64,000 nucleotides of DNA from JAVBJN01 sp031546985 (GTDB taxonomy: Bacteria > Bacteroidota > Bacteroidia > Chitinophagales > Chitinophagaceae). The stretch lies in assembly GCA_031546985.1 (NCBI GenBank), contig JAVBJN010000050.1, positions 33,052 through 97,051 on the forward strand. Reading direction: 5' to 3'. This document shows, piece by piece, positions 35,427-44,694 of the stretch (positions are counted from its first letter, which is position 1; each line of letters starts with the position of its first letter). The notes beneath the pieces are model-generated. The model saw only the letters and a program-made list of their open reading frames with translations. It made no database searches and was not told the origin of the DNA. The translations under genes and the position numbers were made by a program.

Positions 35427-36330
35427 ACAAGGGTGCTTTTACGGTTGGTTTGAACCATTCGGATTGTTTGTAAAATAAGGTAAACAAGGCAAATGTTATG
35501 ATAGCGCTGGTAAGCCCGGCCCACACTGGCATATACTGCTCATTGTCCATCAGGTTAATATTAATGAGGCCACGTTGAAACAGGTATACGATAACCACCT
35601 GCATACCATTGTTGATAAAGTGGAGCAGTATAGACAGCCATATGCTGCCGCTGCGTTCGAAAACAAAACCCAGCACAATGCCCAGGAAAAAACGAGGCAG
35701 AAAAGTAAGGAACTGGCCATGCACAGCGCTGAAAATAGCCGCGGTAATGATAATGGCGGTCCAGGGCTTTTGGAGCCATTCTTTCATGATTTGCTGCAAT
35801 GCCCCTCGGAAGTACAGCTCCTCGCCAATAGCGGGAATAATGGCCACCATAATGAGGTTGAAAATGAAATCGCCGGGGGTAGGCATATCCAGAAACTTCT
35901 TGGTAAGGTTGGTGGCCTGGTCTTCGGCCAGTTTAGCGGTAGCGCCCAGGTCCAAGCTCATATTAAGTTGCTGCAACCAGCTAACGAATGGTATGCAGGC
36001 CAGCAACAGCACAATGCCTGTAAAGTAAAGTTTGGCAGGCCTGGCAGGCACAAACCGCAGAAATTCAAGGGCTTTGGTGCGGTACACCACTATACTGTAA
36101 GCAATGGGTGTAAGCAAAAACCAGGATATGGATATAATAAGCTGGAATATCCTGGCGGCGCTCAGGCTACCCGGTGCCGAGAGTGTAGGGTCGGATGTAA
36201 CCGTAGCGATGGATACGCCTGTAAATGCAGGAACCAATACTTGCGCCAGTAATGTGCCCAGCAATACGCTCAGCAGGGTAATGACACCGTAGAGAAACAA
36301 GCGCAGGGAGGCATGGCTGTTAGCGATCAT
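35398..36330 (-). CDS. CPBP-family intramembrane metalloprotease
   Basis: A 310-residue polytopic protein of the CPBP/Abi (CAAX protease-like) family. The catalytic motifs are GEELYFRGALQQI (EExxxR), FSAVHGQFLTFLPRFFLG and the late LLHFINNGM. Substrate unknown. The start is the ATG at 36330 (MIANSHASLRLF); the longer frame from 36369 overlaps the promoter of the divergent dusB. The gene overlaps the downstream DUF2007 gene. Confidence 0.92.
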   Translation of the reverse strand: MIANSHASLRLFLYGVITLLSVLLGTLLAQVLVPAFTGVSIATVTSDPTLSAPGSLSAARIFQLIISISWFLLTPIAYSIVVYRTKALEFLRFVPARPAKLYFTGIVLLLACIPFVSWLQQLNMSLDLGATAKLAEDQATNLTKKFLDMPTPGDFIFNLIMVAIIPAIGEELYFRGALQQIMKEWLQKPWTAIIITAAIFSAVHGQFLTFLPRFFLGIVLGFVFERSGSIWLSILLHFINNGMQVVIVYLFQRGLININLMDNEQYMPVWAGLTSAIITFALFTLFYKQSEWFKPTVKAPLYGERMDNDL

Positions 36331-36354
36331 ATCGGTAGTTTCTGGATTTAATCG

Positions 36355-36362
36355 TAATTTTG
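36355..36362 (+). promoter_or_regulatory. -7 box of dusB
   Basis: TAATTTTG matches TAnnTTTG, 24 bases before the dusB ATG at 36387, in the gap between the divergent genes. Confidence 0.6.
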
Positions 36363-36386
36363 CACACAATTTACTATTTCGTTTCG

Positions 36387-37391
36387 ATGGTTAAGATTGG
36401 AAATATAACGCTGAGCGACTTCCCGTTGCTGCTGGCCCCCATGGAAGATGTGAGCGATCCTCCCTTTCGTGCGGTGTGCAAAGCCAATGGTGCCGATCTC
36501 ATGTATACAGAGTTTATTTCTTCGGAGGGTTTGATAAGAGATGCGATCAAAAGCCGGAAGAAGCTGGATATCTTTGATTATGAACGTCCTATAGGCATTC
36601 AGATCTTTGGTGGCGATGAAGAGGCTATGGCGCTTTCTGCCCGGATCGTAGAAGCCGTAGAGCCAGACCTGGTAGACATTAACTTTGGATGCCCGGTTAA
36701 AAAGGTGGTGTGCAAAGGCGCTGGAGCCGGCATTCTCAAAGATGTGCCTAAGATGATTAAGCTTACCGAAGCGGTGGTGAAAAGCACCCGCCTGCCGGTA
36801 ACCGTTAAAACCCGCCTGGGTTGGGACGATGACAGCCTTAATATCATGGAAGTAGCCGAAAGATTGCAGGATGTAGGTATACAAGCCCTGTCTATTCATG
36901 GCCGTACCCGCGCACAGATGTACAAAGGCGAGGCCAAATGGGAGCTTATCTCCAAAGTGAAAGAAAACGCACGCATTAATATTCCCATTTTTGGGAACGG
37001 TGATATTGACTCTCCCGAAAAAGCATTGGAATACCGTAATCGTTATGGTGTGGATGGCATTATGATAGGCCGCGCCGCGATTGGTTACCCGTGGATATTT
37101 AACGAGATCAAACATTATTTCGCTACCGGCGAGCGCCTGGCTCCGCCAACGGTAGCACAGCGGGTAGATGTGTGCCGCCAGCACCTGATGCGTTCAGTAG
37201 AGTGGAAGGGCGAGGTATTGGGTATTCTTGAAATGCGCCGCCACTATACCAATTACCTGAAAGGATTGCCGCACATTAAAGACTTCCGTATGCGCCTGGT
37301 AACCACCAATGTGCTGAGCGAGATCGACGCTGTGCTGGAAGAGATTGTAGCGCATTATGAAACCATGCCGGTTATAATCTCCGATCTCTGA
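36387..37391 (+). CDS. dusB: tRNA-dihydrouridine synthase
   Basis: A 334-residue flavoenzyme that reduces uridine in the tRNA D-loop. It has the Dus blocks LLAPMEDVSDPPFRAVCKANG, TEFISSEGL, DINFGCPVKKVVCKGAG (catalytic Cys in the last part), FGNGDIDSPEKA and MIGRAAIGYPWIFNEI. The DusB assignment rests on overall similarity of these motifs. The ATG at 36387 is used; a frame from 36360 would include the promoter box. Confidence 0.95.
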   Translation: MVKIGNITLSDFPLLLAPMEDVSDPPFRAVCKANGADLMYTEFISSEGLIRDAIKSRKKLDIFDYERPIGIQIFGGDEEAMALSARIVEAVEPDLVDINFGCPVKKVVCKGAGAGILKDVPKMIKLTEAVVKSTRLPVTVKTRLGWDDDSLNIMEVAERLQDVGIQALSIHGRTRAQMYKGEAKWELISKVKENARINIPIFGNGDIDSPEKALEYRNRYGVDGIMIGRAAIGYPWIFNEIKHYFATGERLAPPTVAQRVDVCRQHLMRSVEWKGEVLGILEMRRHYTNYLKGLPHIKDFRMRLVTTNVLSEIDAVLEEIVAHYETMPVIISDL

Positions 37392-37417
37392 TTGCCGATT
37401 TTCGATCTGTAACAATA

Positions 37418-37455
37418 AATAAGAAACGCTTGCCCAAAGGCAAGCGTTTCTTATT
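37418..37455. terminator. Bidirectional terminator, 17-bp perfect stem
   Basis: aataagaaacgcttgcc and its exact complement are separated by four bases (caaa). It follows dusB and can also serve the convergent gene at 37567. Confidence 0.93.
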
Positions 37456-37566
37456 GGTAATATATTTAAGAGATTGCCGTGCTGCGCGGACGCAGGAGGA
37501 AGCAACATCTCTTACAGAAAGACATTTTACCGGCTACGCCAGTATATTTAATTCTATTATCCCATC

Positions 37567-38931
37567 TCACACTATACGCACCGGAGCATCCAGCGCATTC
37601 CCTTCTGCATCAAAATAAGCGGGAGTATCGTCTCCTTCGCGCAAAGCAGTGAAATACGCTACGCTGCCATCTTTGTTGGGTGTGTAATGTATAGCGGCAA
37701 ATGAAAGGGGAATAATGGGGTTTCCTTCCAAACTTACAATGCCGTATTGTATACCATGGATTTCCCAGTCCCAGAATTTTTCATCATCATATTCGTCAGT
37801 AGTTTCTACGACCACTACCTGGCCATGCTGGCCTACTTTATAAAAAGGCTGGTTCGTGCGCTCGATCGTGCTGTAAATAAAAGGCAGTATAATGTTGTTA
37901 TGCGCATCGATAACACCATACCGCATGGAACCTTCTATGCGGGGCGGCTCATCAGAAGATTCTTCTAACAGGCTACTCCATAGTTGCATATCGCCTATGC
38001 CAGCCATAAAAATGGCAGTGCCATCGAAATTAAAGTAGGTAAGGTAGTCGTAGCAAGGCGTAAACATTTGTTCGGCATCGCTGTTGAGTACGGTATACGC
38101 TTTTTTGCGTTTTGTGTGGTGGGGCAGGCGTTCGGCGGTTTCGAACCCAGCTATATAATACCGGGGTATGCCATCGGGACCAGCGTTTCCTGCCAAAGGG
38201 ATGTTGATGAACATTTCTTCGTAAGGAAGACGTTTTAATATAGTACCATCCAGGGCGGCGAGGGCAAAGCTAAGATCCAGAAACCGGACTAGGATTTTAT
38301 TGTTGAGGGCGCCAGGCGCAATCCAGAGCATTCTGCCGAGTATGGTCTCGCCCTGGTTGTTCATGAGGTACCAGCAATCGTGTTGATAGTATTTTAAAAC
38401 CCCAGGCGCTACCCCGGTCAGGAATTGTGAAGCAGGTTTGGGTTTAATAGAAGGTTGGTAATTTTCGTTAAGCAGGCCAAACTGCTGATTGTTCGAGGAG
38501 TACATTTTGTGTCCGAACACATCAATTCTTACGTCTTCAAATGGCGTTTCGATCAGCTGGTTTTGCGCCACATCGTATACTGCGCAAAAGTCGGGCCCGC
38601 GGCATATATAAACATTGGCATAGCCTACATATTCAATGGTGCGGAAATCCCGTTTAAGGAAATTTTTCTCGTCAGCATCCAGCAGCCGGCGTATGCCGTT
38701 TTCCATATCAATGTAAATATAAAAGCCATTGGGTTGCAGCTGGGTATAAGGCGGAAAAGGCTCGTCCTTCTTCGCTTCCTCATCTGGTATGGGATTGGTT
38801 TGCCGGGGAGGCGGTGGCGTGAAAAAATGCTCTGGCTGTGGTTTTACGGTATATCGCTGCCAGGGTTTTTTAATCCAGAGCCAGCCCAGTATTTTTATCA
38901 GCACCAGGCCAATGATAAGGTATTCGAACAT
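37567..38931 (-). CDS. WG-repeat-like membrane-anchored protein, paralogue A
   Basis: A 454-residue protein. A single N-terminal membrane segment (LIIGLVLIKILGWLWI) is followed by a proline-rich linker, then a long soluble domain with repeated phrases of the WG-repeat type: FGLLNENYQP, YGVIDAHNNIILPFIYSTIE and YGIVSLEGNPIIPLSFAAI. Residues after 70 align along their length with the neighbouring paralogue (RDFRTIEYVGYANVYICR versus RDFRSIEYLPHANAFICR). No enzymatic motif is seen. The topology suggests the repeat domain faces outside the cytoplasm. Function unknown. Confidence 0.82.
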   Translation of the reverse strand: MFEYLIIGLVLIKILGWLWIKKPWQRYTVKPQPEHFFTPPPPRQTNPIPDEEAKKDEPFPPYTQLQPNGFYIYIDMENGIRRLLDADEKNFLKRDFRTIEYVGYANVYICRGPDFCAVYDVAQNQLIETPFEDVRIDVFGHKMYSSNNQQFGLLNENYQPSIKPKPASQFLTGVAPGVLKYYQHDCWYLMNNQGETILGRMLWIAPGALNNKILVRFLDLSFALAALDGTILKRLPYEEMFINIPLAGNAGPDGIPRYYIAGFETAERLPHHTKRKKAYTVLNSDAEQMFTPCYDYLTYFNFDGTAIFMAGIGDMQLWSSLLEESSDEPPRIEGSMRYGVIDAHNNIILPFIYSTIERTNQPFYKVGQHGQVVVVETTDEYDDEKFWDWEIHGIQYGIVSLEGNPIIPLSFAAIHYTPNKDGSVAYFTALREGDDTPAYFDAEGNALDAPVRIV

Positions 38932-38972
38932 GTAATGGTGGTTAGTGTATTGGTAATATTGTAAAGAATAGG

Positions 38973-40301
38973 CTAAGGTTTTGCAGCCAGCAGATTGCCA
39001 TCCGCATCAAAATATTGGGGCGCATCGCCCGTGTTGCGCACTGTTGTAAAATAGGGTGTCTGATCTGTTTCGCTTATGCCATGCGTAATGGTTGTGTATG
39101 CAACTGGTAGTATGGTTTTGCCCTCGGCGTTCATTACACCCCACAAGCCGCCAGCCATTTCCCAATCCCAATACGTGTCATCGTCTTCATATTGCACTGG
39201 TGTTTTCGTAACCTGTACCGTTCCGTTTTGACTAACCAGGTAAGCCCGCGGGTTACCGATGGTTAGAATGGTATTATACGCCACCGGTAATATGGGGTTG
39301 TTGTGTGCGTCAATAATGCCGTAATGAACGGTGCCTTCCAGGTGGGGTGGTGTATCAAGCGGCTCGCTAAGCAGGTAATCCCACCACTGCATATTGCCCT
39401 TGCCCGCCATAAAAATATCACGATTGTTGCTGTCTCTTTGATGAAGAAAATCGTAACAGGGTTCAAACATGGCATCGCCGGAGCCGTTCAATAACGTATA
39501 GGCCAATCTTCTTTCTTCAGTATCGGGAAATCGCTCGTTGGTTTCGAGGCCGGCAACATAGTACCGGGGTGCGTCGGTAACATAGGACTCAATATAATGC
39601 TCGTTGATATGAACGAAGGCAAAAGGAAGCCGCTTATACAGGCTGCCGTCCAGATGAATAAGAGCAAATGATTTATCGCTGAACCGCACCAGCAGTTTAT
39701 AATCTATGGCGCATGGTGCTGCTCCGCTCAGGTTTTCGAGAATTTTTATGCCTTGTGTGTTAACCAAATGATACTGGCTATCCTTAAAATACCGTACCAC
39801 GTTTTTGGCTACTCCTTTCATCACGCTATCGTAGCACAAAAGCTCCGTTACCGGCTTATACGCATCGTTCAATATGCCATACAAACCACCATCGGCATTG
39901 TACAGTTTATTGCCGTATTTATCGATTTTAATATTGTTGAACGGGGTTTCGGTTACTTTATCCAGGTCTGCCTCATACACCACGCAAACGCCTGTTTGCC
40001 GGCATATAAATGCGTTGGCATGCGGTAGGTACTCGATAGACCGGAAATCCCTGTTCAGAAAATTGTTTTGGTTACGGTCCAGCAGCCGCATCAAATTGTT
40101 TTCATGATCGCGGTAAGTATAAAAGCCGTTAGTCTCCTGTGTTGTGTAGGGGGGCACATAATGCCGCACAGGCGTTTCTGTATCTGCTGATGCGGGCAAA
40201 CTAAATCTTTCTTGAGGTATGGGTTTCTGCCGGGACTCCCTGGTCAAAAACCAGATCAGTATCCTGATCAGCGCCAAACCTCCAATGAGGTATAAAAGCA
40301 T
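38973..40301 (-). CDS. WG-repeat-like membrane-anchored protein, paralogue B
   Basis: A 442-residue protein with the same design as its downstream neighbour: a membrane anchor (LIGGLALIRILIWFLT), a short linker and WG-like units such as YGILNDAYKPV, YGIIDAHNNPILPVAYNTI and WGVMNAEGKTILPVAYTTI. The stop is 42 bases from the start of paralogue A, so the pair is likely one transcript. The 12 bases before the ATG are the same as before paralogue A (aaccaccattac), which supports tandem duplication. Confidence 0.82.
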   Translation of the reverse strand: MLLYLIGGLALIRILIWFLTRESRQKPIPQERFSLPASADTETPVRHYVPPYTTQETNGFYTYRDHENNLMRLLDRNQNNFLNRDFRSIEYLPHANAFICRQTGVCVVYEADLDKVTETPFNNIKIDKYGNKLYNADGGLYGILNDAYKPVTELLCYDSVMKGVAKNVVRYFKDSQYHLVNTQGIKILENLSGAAPCAIDYKLLVRFSDKSFALIHLDGSLYKRLPFAFVHINEHYIESYVTDAPRYYVAGLETNERFPDTEERRLAYTLLNGSGDAMFEPCYDFLHQRDSNNRDIFMAGKGNMQWWDYLLSEPLDTPPHLEGTVHYGIIDAHNNPILPVAYNTILTIGNPRAYLVSQNGTVQVTKTPVQYEDDDTYWDWEMAGGLWGVMNAEGKTILPVAYTTITHGISETDQTPYFTTVRNTGDAPQYFDADGNLLAAKP

Positions 40302-40393
40302 GTAATGGTGGTTTAACGGTTATGCAACAGGAGCTGCGAAGTGCCTGCATCTTAAATATAACCATGCTTTTTCATTTTTGCGGAGCCGGGCAT

Positions 40394-40421
40394 AAAAAAA
40401 CTCCCACGGTATGGTGGGAGT
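40394..40421 (-). terminator. Terminator of the HmuY-like lipoprotein gene
   Basis: On the minus strand an 8-bp stem (actcccac / gtgggagt) with a six-base loop is followed by seven Ts, directly after the stop codon region. Confidence 0.85.
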
Positions 40422-40428
40422 CGATCAC

Positions 40429-41400
40429 TTAATTTATGCGTTCGTATTCAAACTTGGGATATCCTTTTTCACCGGCCTGGTTTAGGAAATCGAGAAAATG
40501 AAGTTTAAAATAGCGGTCGTCCTGCGTTTTAACAATGTAGTTGTATTTGCGCACGGTAACGTACCGCCCGGTATTAAAGTCGTAGTATTTCCAGTCAAAG
40601 CCAATCACATCGCGGTTATAAGAGCAGGTTTTGTTACTTATAAACGCCTGATTGATGTCGGTAAAGTTGGTCAGCGAGTCTTTCAGCGCTGAGGTTTTGT
40701 AGGGATTGAGCAGCGCGCCGTTTACTTCGTAATGCACTTTTTCTACCTCAAAATAGTGGTGAAAACGGGTAAATACAAAATCCCACTGGTCTTTGGGCGG
40801 CTCCCAGTTTAATACTTTGCCACCATCGGCAAAAGAGAAATAGATGTAGTTGTATGCCGGGTCTTTGGGAATATTAATAATGCTCGGCGTAGTAGCATCG
40901 GATGGGCCATAAGCCAGTTTGTAGCCAGATGCGTTTGCTTCCAGTACCTGTATTTTATAGTAGTTGTATTGGGTGCCATCGTATTGGCGTATGATCATTA
41001 CCTCGGGTTGCGGCTGCTTATCCCAGGGGCCGATTGCGGTTTGCTGCGTATCGCCATTGGCATCGTCCCAGGTCCAGTTGGTTTCCACTATACTGCTGGT
41101 GCTGGAGGTAGCGGCAAAATTGTACAACCCGGTGTGGTATACAAAGCTGCTTTTACCCTGGTTGGTATACACCGCTTTTTCATCGGGGCCGCATTGAAAA
41201 GCGAGGTCCCAGGCGCGGATTTCGTTCTTTAATACCTCTTTATGATCGAAACTGAAAAAAATCTGGTAGGTATAATCGCTGCCCATATTCACGGTAGCCA
41301 GTTCGGCCCCGGTTTTGGGAGGAAGGGAAATCGGATCTTCTTTTTTCTCGCAGGAGGTAAAGGCAACGGCGGCCAGTACAACTGCGTATAAATATTTCAT
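40429..41400 (-). CDS. HmuY-like lipoprotein
   Basis: A 323-residue protein with a lipoprotein signal (YAVVLAAVAFTSC, acylated cysteine after TS). The mature part shows the HmuY-family pattern of beta strands: YTYQIFFSFDHKEVLKNE, RAWDLAFQCGPDE, YYKIQVLEANASGYKLAYG and KDQWDFVFTRFHHYFE. HmuY of Porphyromonas gingivalis is a surface haem-binding lipoprotein; the family is broader, so haem binding is only inferred. There is no TonB receptor beside it. Start ATG at 41400; 41403 is equally possible. Confidence 0.8.
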   Translation of the reverse strand: MKYLYAVVLAAVAFTSCEKKEDPISLPPKTGAELATVNMGSDYTYQIFFSFDHKEVLKNEIRAWDLAFQCGPDEKAVYTNQGKSSFVYHTGLYNFAATSSTSSIVETNWTWDDANGDTQQTAIGPWDKQPQPEVMIIRQYDGTQYNYYKIQVLEANASGYKLAYGPSDATTPSIINIPKDPAYNYIYFSFADGGKVLNWEPPKDQWDFVFTRFHHYFEVEKVHYEVNGALLNPYKTSALKDSLTNFTDINQAFISNKTCSYNRDVIGFDWKYYDFNTGRYVTVRKYNYIVKTQDDRYFKLHFLDFLNQAGEKGYPKFEYERIN

Positions 41401-41465
41401 CATCAGCAAGCAACAACTAATCTGCAAATTTCCGACAGATAAGGATCATTACTGTCAGACAATTG

Positions 41466-41960
41466 TCATTTAAACATTTTGGGGAACTCGAAAAAGCGGA
41501 GTTGCTTGGCTGCGGAGGGGAAATCTTCCCAGCGGTTGGTTTGTATGTCAAAAACCACCATGCCACAGGTAGGCACATTCTCTGTGCGGAAATTGTTCAG
41601 CGAATTGACATAATCGGTAAGCCCGTTGTTATGCGATACAATGGCCAGGGTATCAATTTTATTATTTACGCCAAAGATGGCTGTATCGTAATAACCGGCA
41701 TCGCAGAGATACAAACCTTTATCGAATTGAATATTGGCCACCGGGTAATTAATGCTTTTGGCAATAAGCTGGGCTGTAGTGCCGGCACGAATGGCGGGAC
41801 TGGATAAAATAAGCTGAGGCACCAGTTTATGGTACATTAAACGTTTGCCCATAGCGGGCGCATCATTCTTTCCTCTGCTGTTCAGCGGCCGGTCAAAATC
41901 GTTTTGCCCGGCGATATTCCAGTCAGATTTGGCGTGTCGGATCAGGATCAACGTTTTCAT
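41466..41960 (-). CDS. SixA-like histidine phosphatase
   Basis: A 164-residue protein of the histidine phosphatase superfamily. The catalytic RHG-type motif is in LILIRHAKSDWN at the N-terminus, the second conserved histidine is in IVSHNNGLTDYVN, and the LILSSPAIRAGTTAQLI segment is typical of SixA. SixA removes phosphate from phosphohistidine proteins. The ATG at 41960 is used instead of an upstream frame at 42011. Confidence 0.9.
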   Translation of the reverse strand: MKTLILIRHAKSDWNIAGQNDFDRPLNSRGKNDAPAMGKRLMYHKLVPQLILSSPAIRAGTTAQLIAKSINYPVANIQFDKGLYLCDAGYYDTAIFGVNNKIDTLAIVSHNNGLTDYVNSLNNFRTENVPTCGMVVFDIQTNRWEDFPSAAKQLRFFEFPKMFK

Positions 41961-42034
41961 AATATAAACCGCTATACAAAAGTAATTGCTTATGCCGAAT
42001 AAATTGCGCATTTTAGACCTCTAATTTTTGCTGA

Positions 42035-42538
42035 ATGGACCTCCGTAAATTCCGCCAGCGGGCTTACCGTAAAAAGAAAGTCCTGGCAGCCTTCCTTGAG
42101 AAATTTGACCGGCTCAGACCTAAAGACCTCGGAAAAACAGTAAAGGAAATTGATGAAGAGATGTGGAAGGATGTGCATTGCCTGGAATGTGCGAACTGCT
42201 GCAAAACCATGACGCCCACCTACACCAAGGCCGATCTTAAAAGAATATCTGCCCACCTGCATATGACCGTAGATGAGTTTTATGAAAAATGGCTGGCAGA
42301 AGATGAGAATGGCGATACGGTAAACAATACTACCCCCTGCCAGTTTTTGGGCGACGATAATAAGTGCAGCATTTATGAGGTAAGGCCAGCGGATTGCAGC
42401 GGATTTCCGCACCACCTTAAAAAGCCTTTCGACGATTATAACCATGTATACGAAGCCAACCTGCACCGCTGCCCTGCTACTTTTGAGCTGGTAAGCCGCC
42501 TGCAGAAAAAGATCGAGGATGAGTTTGTGTGGGAGTAG
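42035..42538 (+). CDS. YkgJ-type cysteine-cluster protein
   Basis: A 167-residue protein with the YkgJ (zinc- or iron-chelating) pattern: CLECANCCKTMTPTYTKAD, then TPCQFLGDDNKCSIYEVRP, then DCSGFPHH and a late RCPATFEL. Its role is unknown. The N-terminal ~45 residues are basic and helical. It starts 74 bases from the start of the divergent phosphatase gene. Confidence 0.9.
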   Translation: MDLRKFRQRAYRKKKVLAAFLEKFDRLRPKDLGKTVKEIDEEMWKDVHCLECANCCKTMTPTYTKADLKRISAHLHMTVDEFYEKWLAEDENGDTVNNTTPCQFLGDDNKCSIYEVRPADCSGFPHHLKKPFDDYNHVYEANLHRCPATFELVSRLQKKIEDEFVWE

Positions 42539-42589
42539 GTAATGTGCTGATGGGATAAATGTGCTAATGATTCAATTGGGGCCTTCGAA

Positions 42590-42610
42590 ACTTCGACAGG
42601 CTCAGTTACC
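42590..42610 (+). repeat. Dispersed element cttcgacaggctcagt, third copy
   Basis: A 21-base sequence identical to the copy at 26067-26087, with a near-identical copy on the minus strand at 15580-15600. It sits in the gap between two convergent genes, followed by a cctgtcag motif near 42620. Confidence 0.8.
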
Positions 42611-42696
42611 GAAGCTTGTCCTGTCAGAACTGAGTATAAAAGGGGCCAGCGCGGGCAAACTTCCGAAGAGCTGAGTACAGAATTAAAATACAAAAG

Positions 42697-42729
42697 AAAA
42701 CCCCTGAAGTTTTTGGCTTCAGGGGTTTT
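42697..42729. terminator. Bidirectional terminator between YkgJ and 42742 genes
   Basis: A perfect 13-bp stem (aaaacccctgaag / cttcaggggtttt) with a seven-base loop, serving the convergent genes. Confidence 0.9.
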
Positions 42730-42741
42730 TATGTTTAGCGC

Positions 42742-43152
42742 TTAAGGCAGCATTGTAGCATCTTCAATCTTGGCATCTTTTACCGAAATGATCTGGTCTA
42801 CCATCATTTGTCCATCCTGGTTGGGGTAGGTTTCTCCTCTCCAGGGCAGGTATTTGCGGTATTGTTTATAGTGCACTTCTACCACTTTGCCCTGTACTTC
42901 ATTTAGTTTTTGCGCTGTTTCGGGCTCCGATACCGAGAAGAAGAAGTTGTTGGTATTGATGCCTTTGGCGGTTTTGAGACCGGGCTGAATCATTTCGCCC
43001 TCAAAGGTCTTAAACACAGTGCCCGTGCGGGTAAACTTAAACAAAATACCTACCCGGGTACCGTCGCTGATTACAAAAAAGTAAGACCAGTAAATGTAAC
43101 CGGAGAAGATGACCAGCAGCAAGGCTATAAAAATGAACAGGAATTTTTTCAT
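42742..43152 (-). CDS. Small membrane-anchored protein of unknown function
   Basis: A 136-residue protein with one N-terminal membrane segment (FLFIFIALLLVIFSGYIYW) and a soluble beta-rich domain: SDGTRVGILFKFTRTGTVFK, TFEGEMIQPGL, then FFFSVSEPETAQKL and VVEVHYKQYRKYLPWRGET. Similar proteins occur in many Bacteroidota and are sometimes mislabelled as a dehydrogenase; nothing enzymatic is visible. ATG at 43152 is used. Confidence 0.8.
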   Translation of the reverse strand: MKKFLFIFIALLLVIFSGYIYWSYFFVISDGTRVGILFKFTRTGTVFKTFEGEMIQPGLKTAKGINTNNFFFSVSEPETAQKLNEVQGKVVEVHYKQYRKYLPWRGETYPNQDGQMMVDQIISVKDAKIEDATMLP

Positions 43153-43185
43153 ATCGATTTGTTTCAACTAAGCTAGTGAAAAAAC

Positions 43186-44568
43186 TTATAATCCATATTC
43201 ACTTAACAGATACATCATAGCAGTCATGGTAAGGGCACCCAGTTTCAGTTCTCTTTCGTTTACCGCTTCAAACACATCGTTGGCGCTGTGGTGCACATCA
43301 AAATAACGTTGCGAATCGGGCAGCAGACCCAATAATGGTGTGTTCAGGTCTTTGCGCAGAAAGGAAATATCCACGCCGCCTTCTTCCAGTTCAAAATCAT
43401 ACACACCATACGGCAGCAGTAAATGACGCCATTGGCGCACGGAGGTTTTTTGCGCTTCAGACATTTCCAGTCCTACACCACGGGGCGAGAAGCCGCCCGC
43501 ATCGCTTTCCATCGCAGCAATGTGTTTTTCGCCATTCTTTTTGGCCAGCTCGGCATATTTTCTGCCACCACGCGCGCCGTTTTCTTCATTCATAAACAGC
43601 ACCGCGCGAATGGTACGTTTGGGGCGTATGTTCATGGCTTTAAAAGTATGCAGCACTTCTATGCTTTGTACACAACCCGCACCATCATCATGCGCGCCTT
43701 CGCCTACATCCCAGGAGTCGAGGTGGCCGCCTACGGTTAAAATTTCTTCTGGCTTTTCGCTGCCCTTAATCTCACCCACCACATTGTAAGAGGTAGCATC
43801 GGGCAGTATTTTACAATCGGCTTTGAGCTGCATTTTGAGCGGCATACGCAGGCGCAGCTTCTGGCTCAGCAGATCTGCATCTTTAAGAGACAGGGCAATG
43901 GCCGGAATTTTGGGCAGGCTGTCGTTGTACATCATCATGCCAGTGTGTGCGTGGCCATCGGTGCTGGTGCTTACCGAGCGCAGCAGCATGGCTTTGGCAC
44001 CATAGCGCGATACATCCGAAGCGCCCCTTACCCGGTAGCCTGCGCAGTCGCCGTAGCTGAAAAAGGTATTGATATTTTTGAGGTTAAACCGGTGGTTGAT
44101 GAAAACGATCTTGTCTTTGAGCAAACCCTGCTCTCCCAGCTGTTTAATTTCTTCCCAATCGCTCACCTCAATAACTGCCGCTTCAATTGTTTTGCCATCG
44201 GTGCCTACACTAAATCCCAGGGCTAATGGCGCTAAGGTAAATTTCTCGGCTCCGGAGGTAAACGACAGGGTGATGGGGCCACGTTTCCAGTTGGGAACTT
44301 TAATTTCCTGCAACCATACGCTATCGGCTCCTGCCTCTTTCATGGTTTTAAGTCCCCATTGCACCGCTTTTTCGGCCTCGGGCGATCCCGACAGGCGGTG
44401 ACCAACCTGCTTGCAAAGCACTCTCAGGTTGCTGTAACAGGCGCCTTGCTCCAGAATCTGGTCGGCCATTTTTCGGATCATAACGGAGTCGGAACTGTTA
44501 GCGCCGGCAAAGGCCTGTGAGCCGCTGCATAAGGCAAATATACCAGCAGCAATAGCAATATGTTTCAT
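43186..44568 (-). CDS. Exported M28-family zinc aminopeptidase-like protein
   Basis: A 460-residue protein with a signal peptide ending near SQAFAGA. The M28 zinc-ligand motifs are GGHLDSWDVGEGAHDDGAG, MNEENGARGGRKYAE (the EE pair) and later AAMESDAGG and DVHHSAND. It also has the PA-like insert near residues 160-240. It should act as a periplasmic or secreted aminopeptidase or carboxypeptidase. It is followed by the small membrane protein 33 bases downstream on the same strand. Confidence 0.93.
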   Translation of the reverse strand: MKHIAIAAGIFALCSGSQAFAGANSSDSVMIRKMADQILEQGACYSNLRVLCKQVGHRLSGSPEAEKAVQWGLKTMKEAGADSVWLQEIKVPNWKRGPITLSFTSGAEKFTLAPLALGFSVGTDGKTIEAAVIEVSDWEEIKQLGEQGLLKDKIVFINHRFNLKNINTFFSYGDCAGYRVRGASDVSRYGAKAMLLRSVSTSTDGHAHTGMMMYNDSLPKIPAIALSLKDADLLSQKLRLRMPLKMQLKADCKILPDATSYNVVGEIKGSEKPEEILTVGGHLDSWDVGEGAHDDGAGCVQSIEVLHTFKAMNIRPKRTIRAVLFMNEENGARGGRKYAELAKKNGEKHIAAMESDAGGFSPRGVGLEMSEAQKTSVRQWRHLLLPYGVYDFELEEGGVDISFLRKDLNTPLLGLLPDSQRYFDVHHSANDVFEAVNERELKLGALTMTAMMYLLSEYGL

Positions 44569-44694
44569 GGTATGGCGTATAGATAAAAGCTTAAAAATAA
44601 TTAATGCACAGCTAATAAACAGGCCTTTATACAGGTGGAGTTTTTTTGGTAACTTGCTCTTGCTTTACACTACCTACACACTAAAGGATACACT

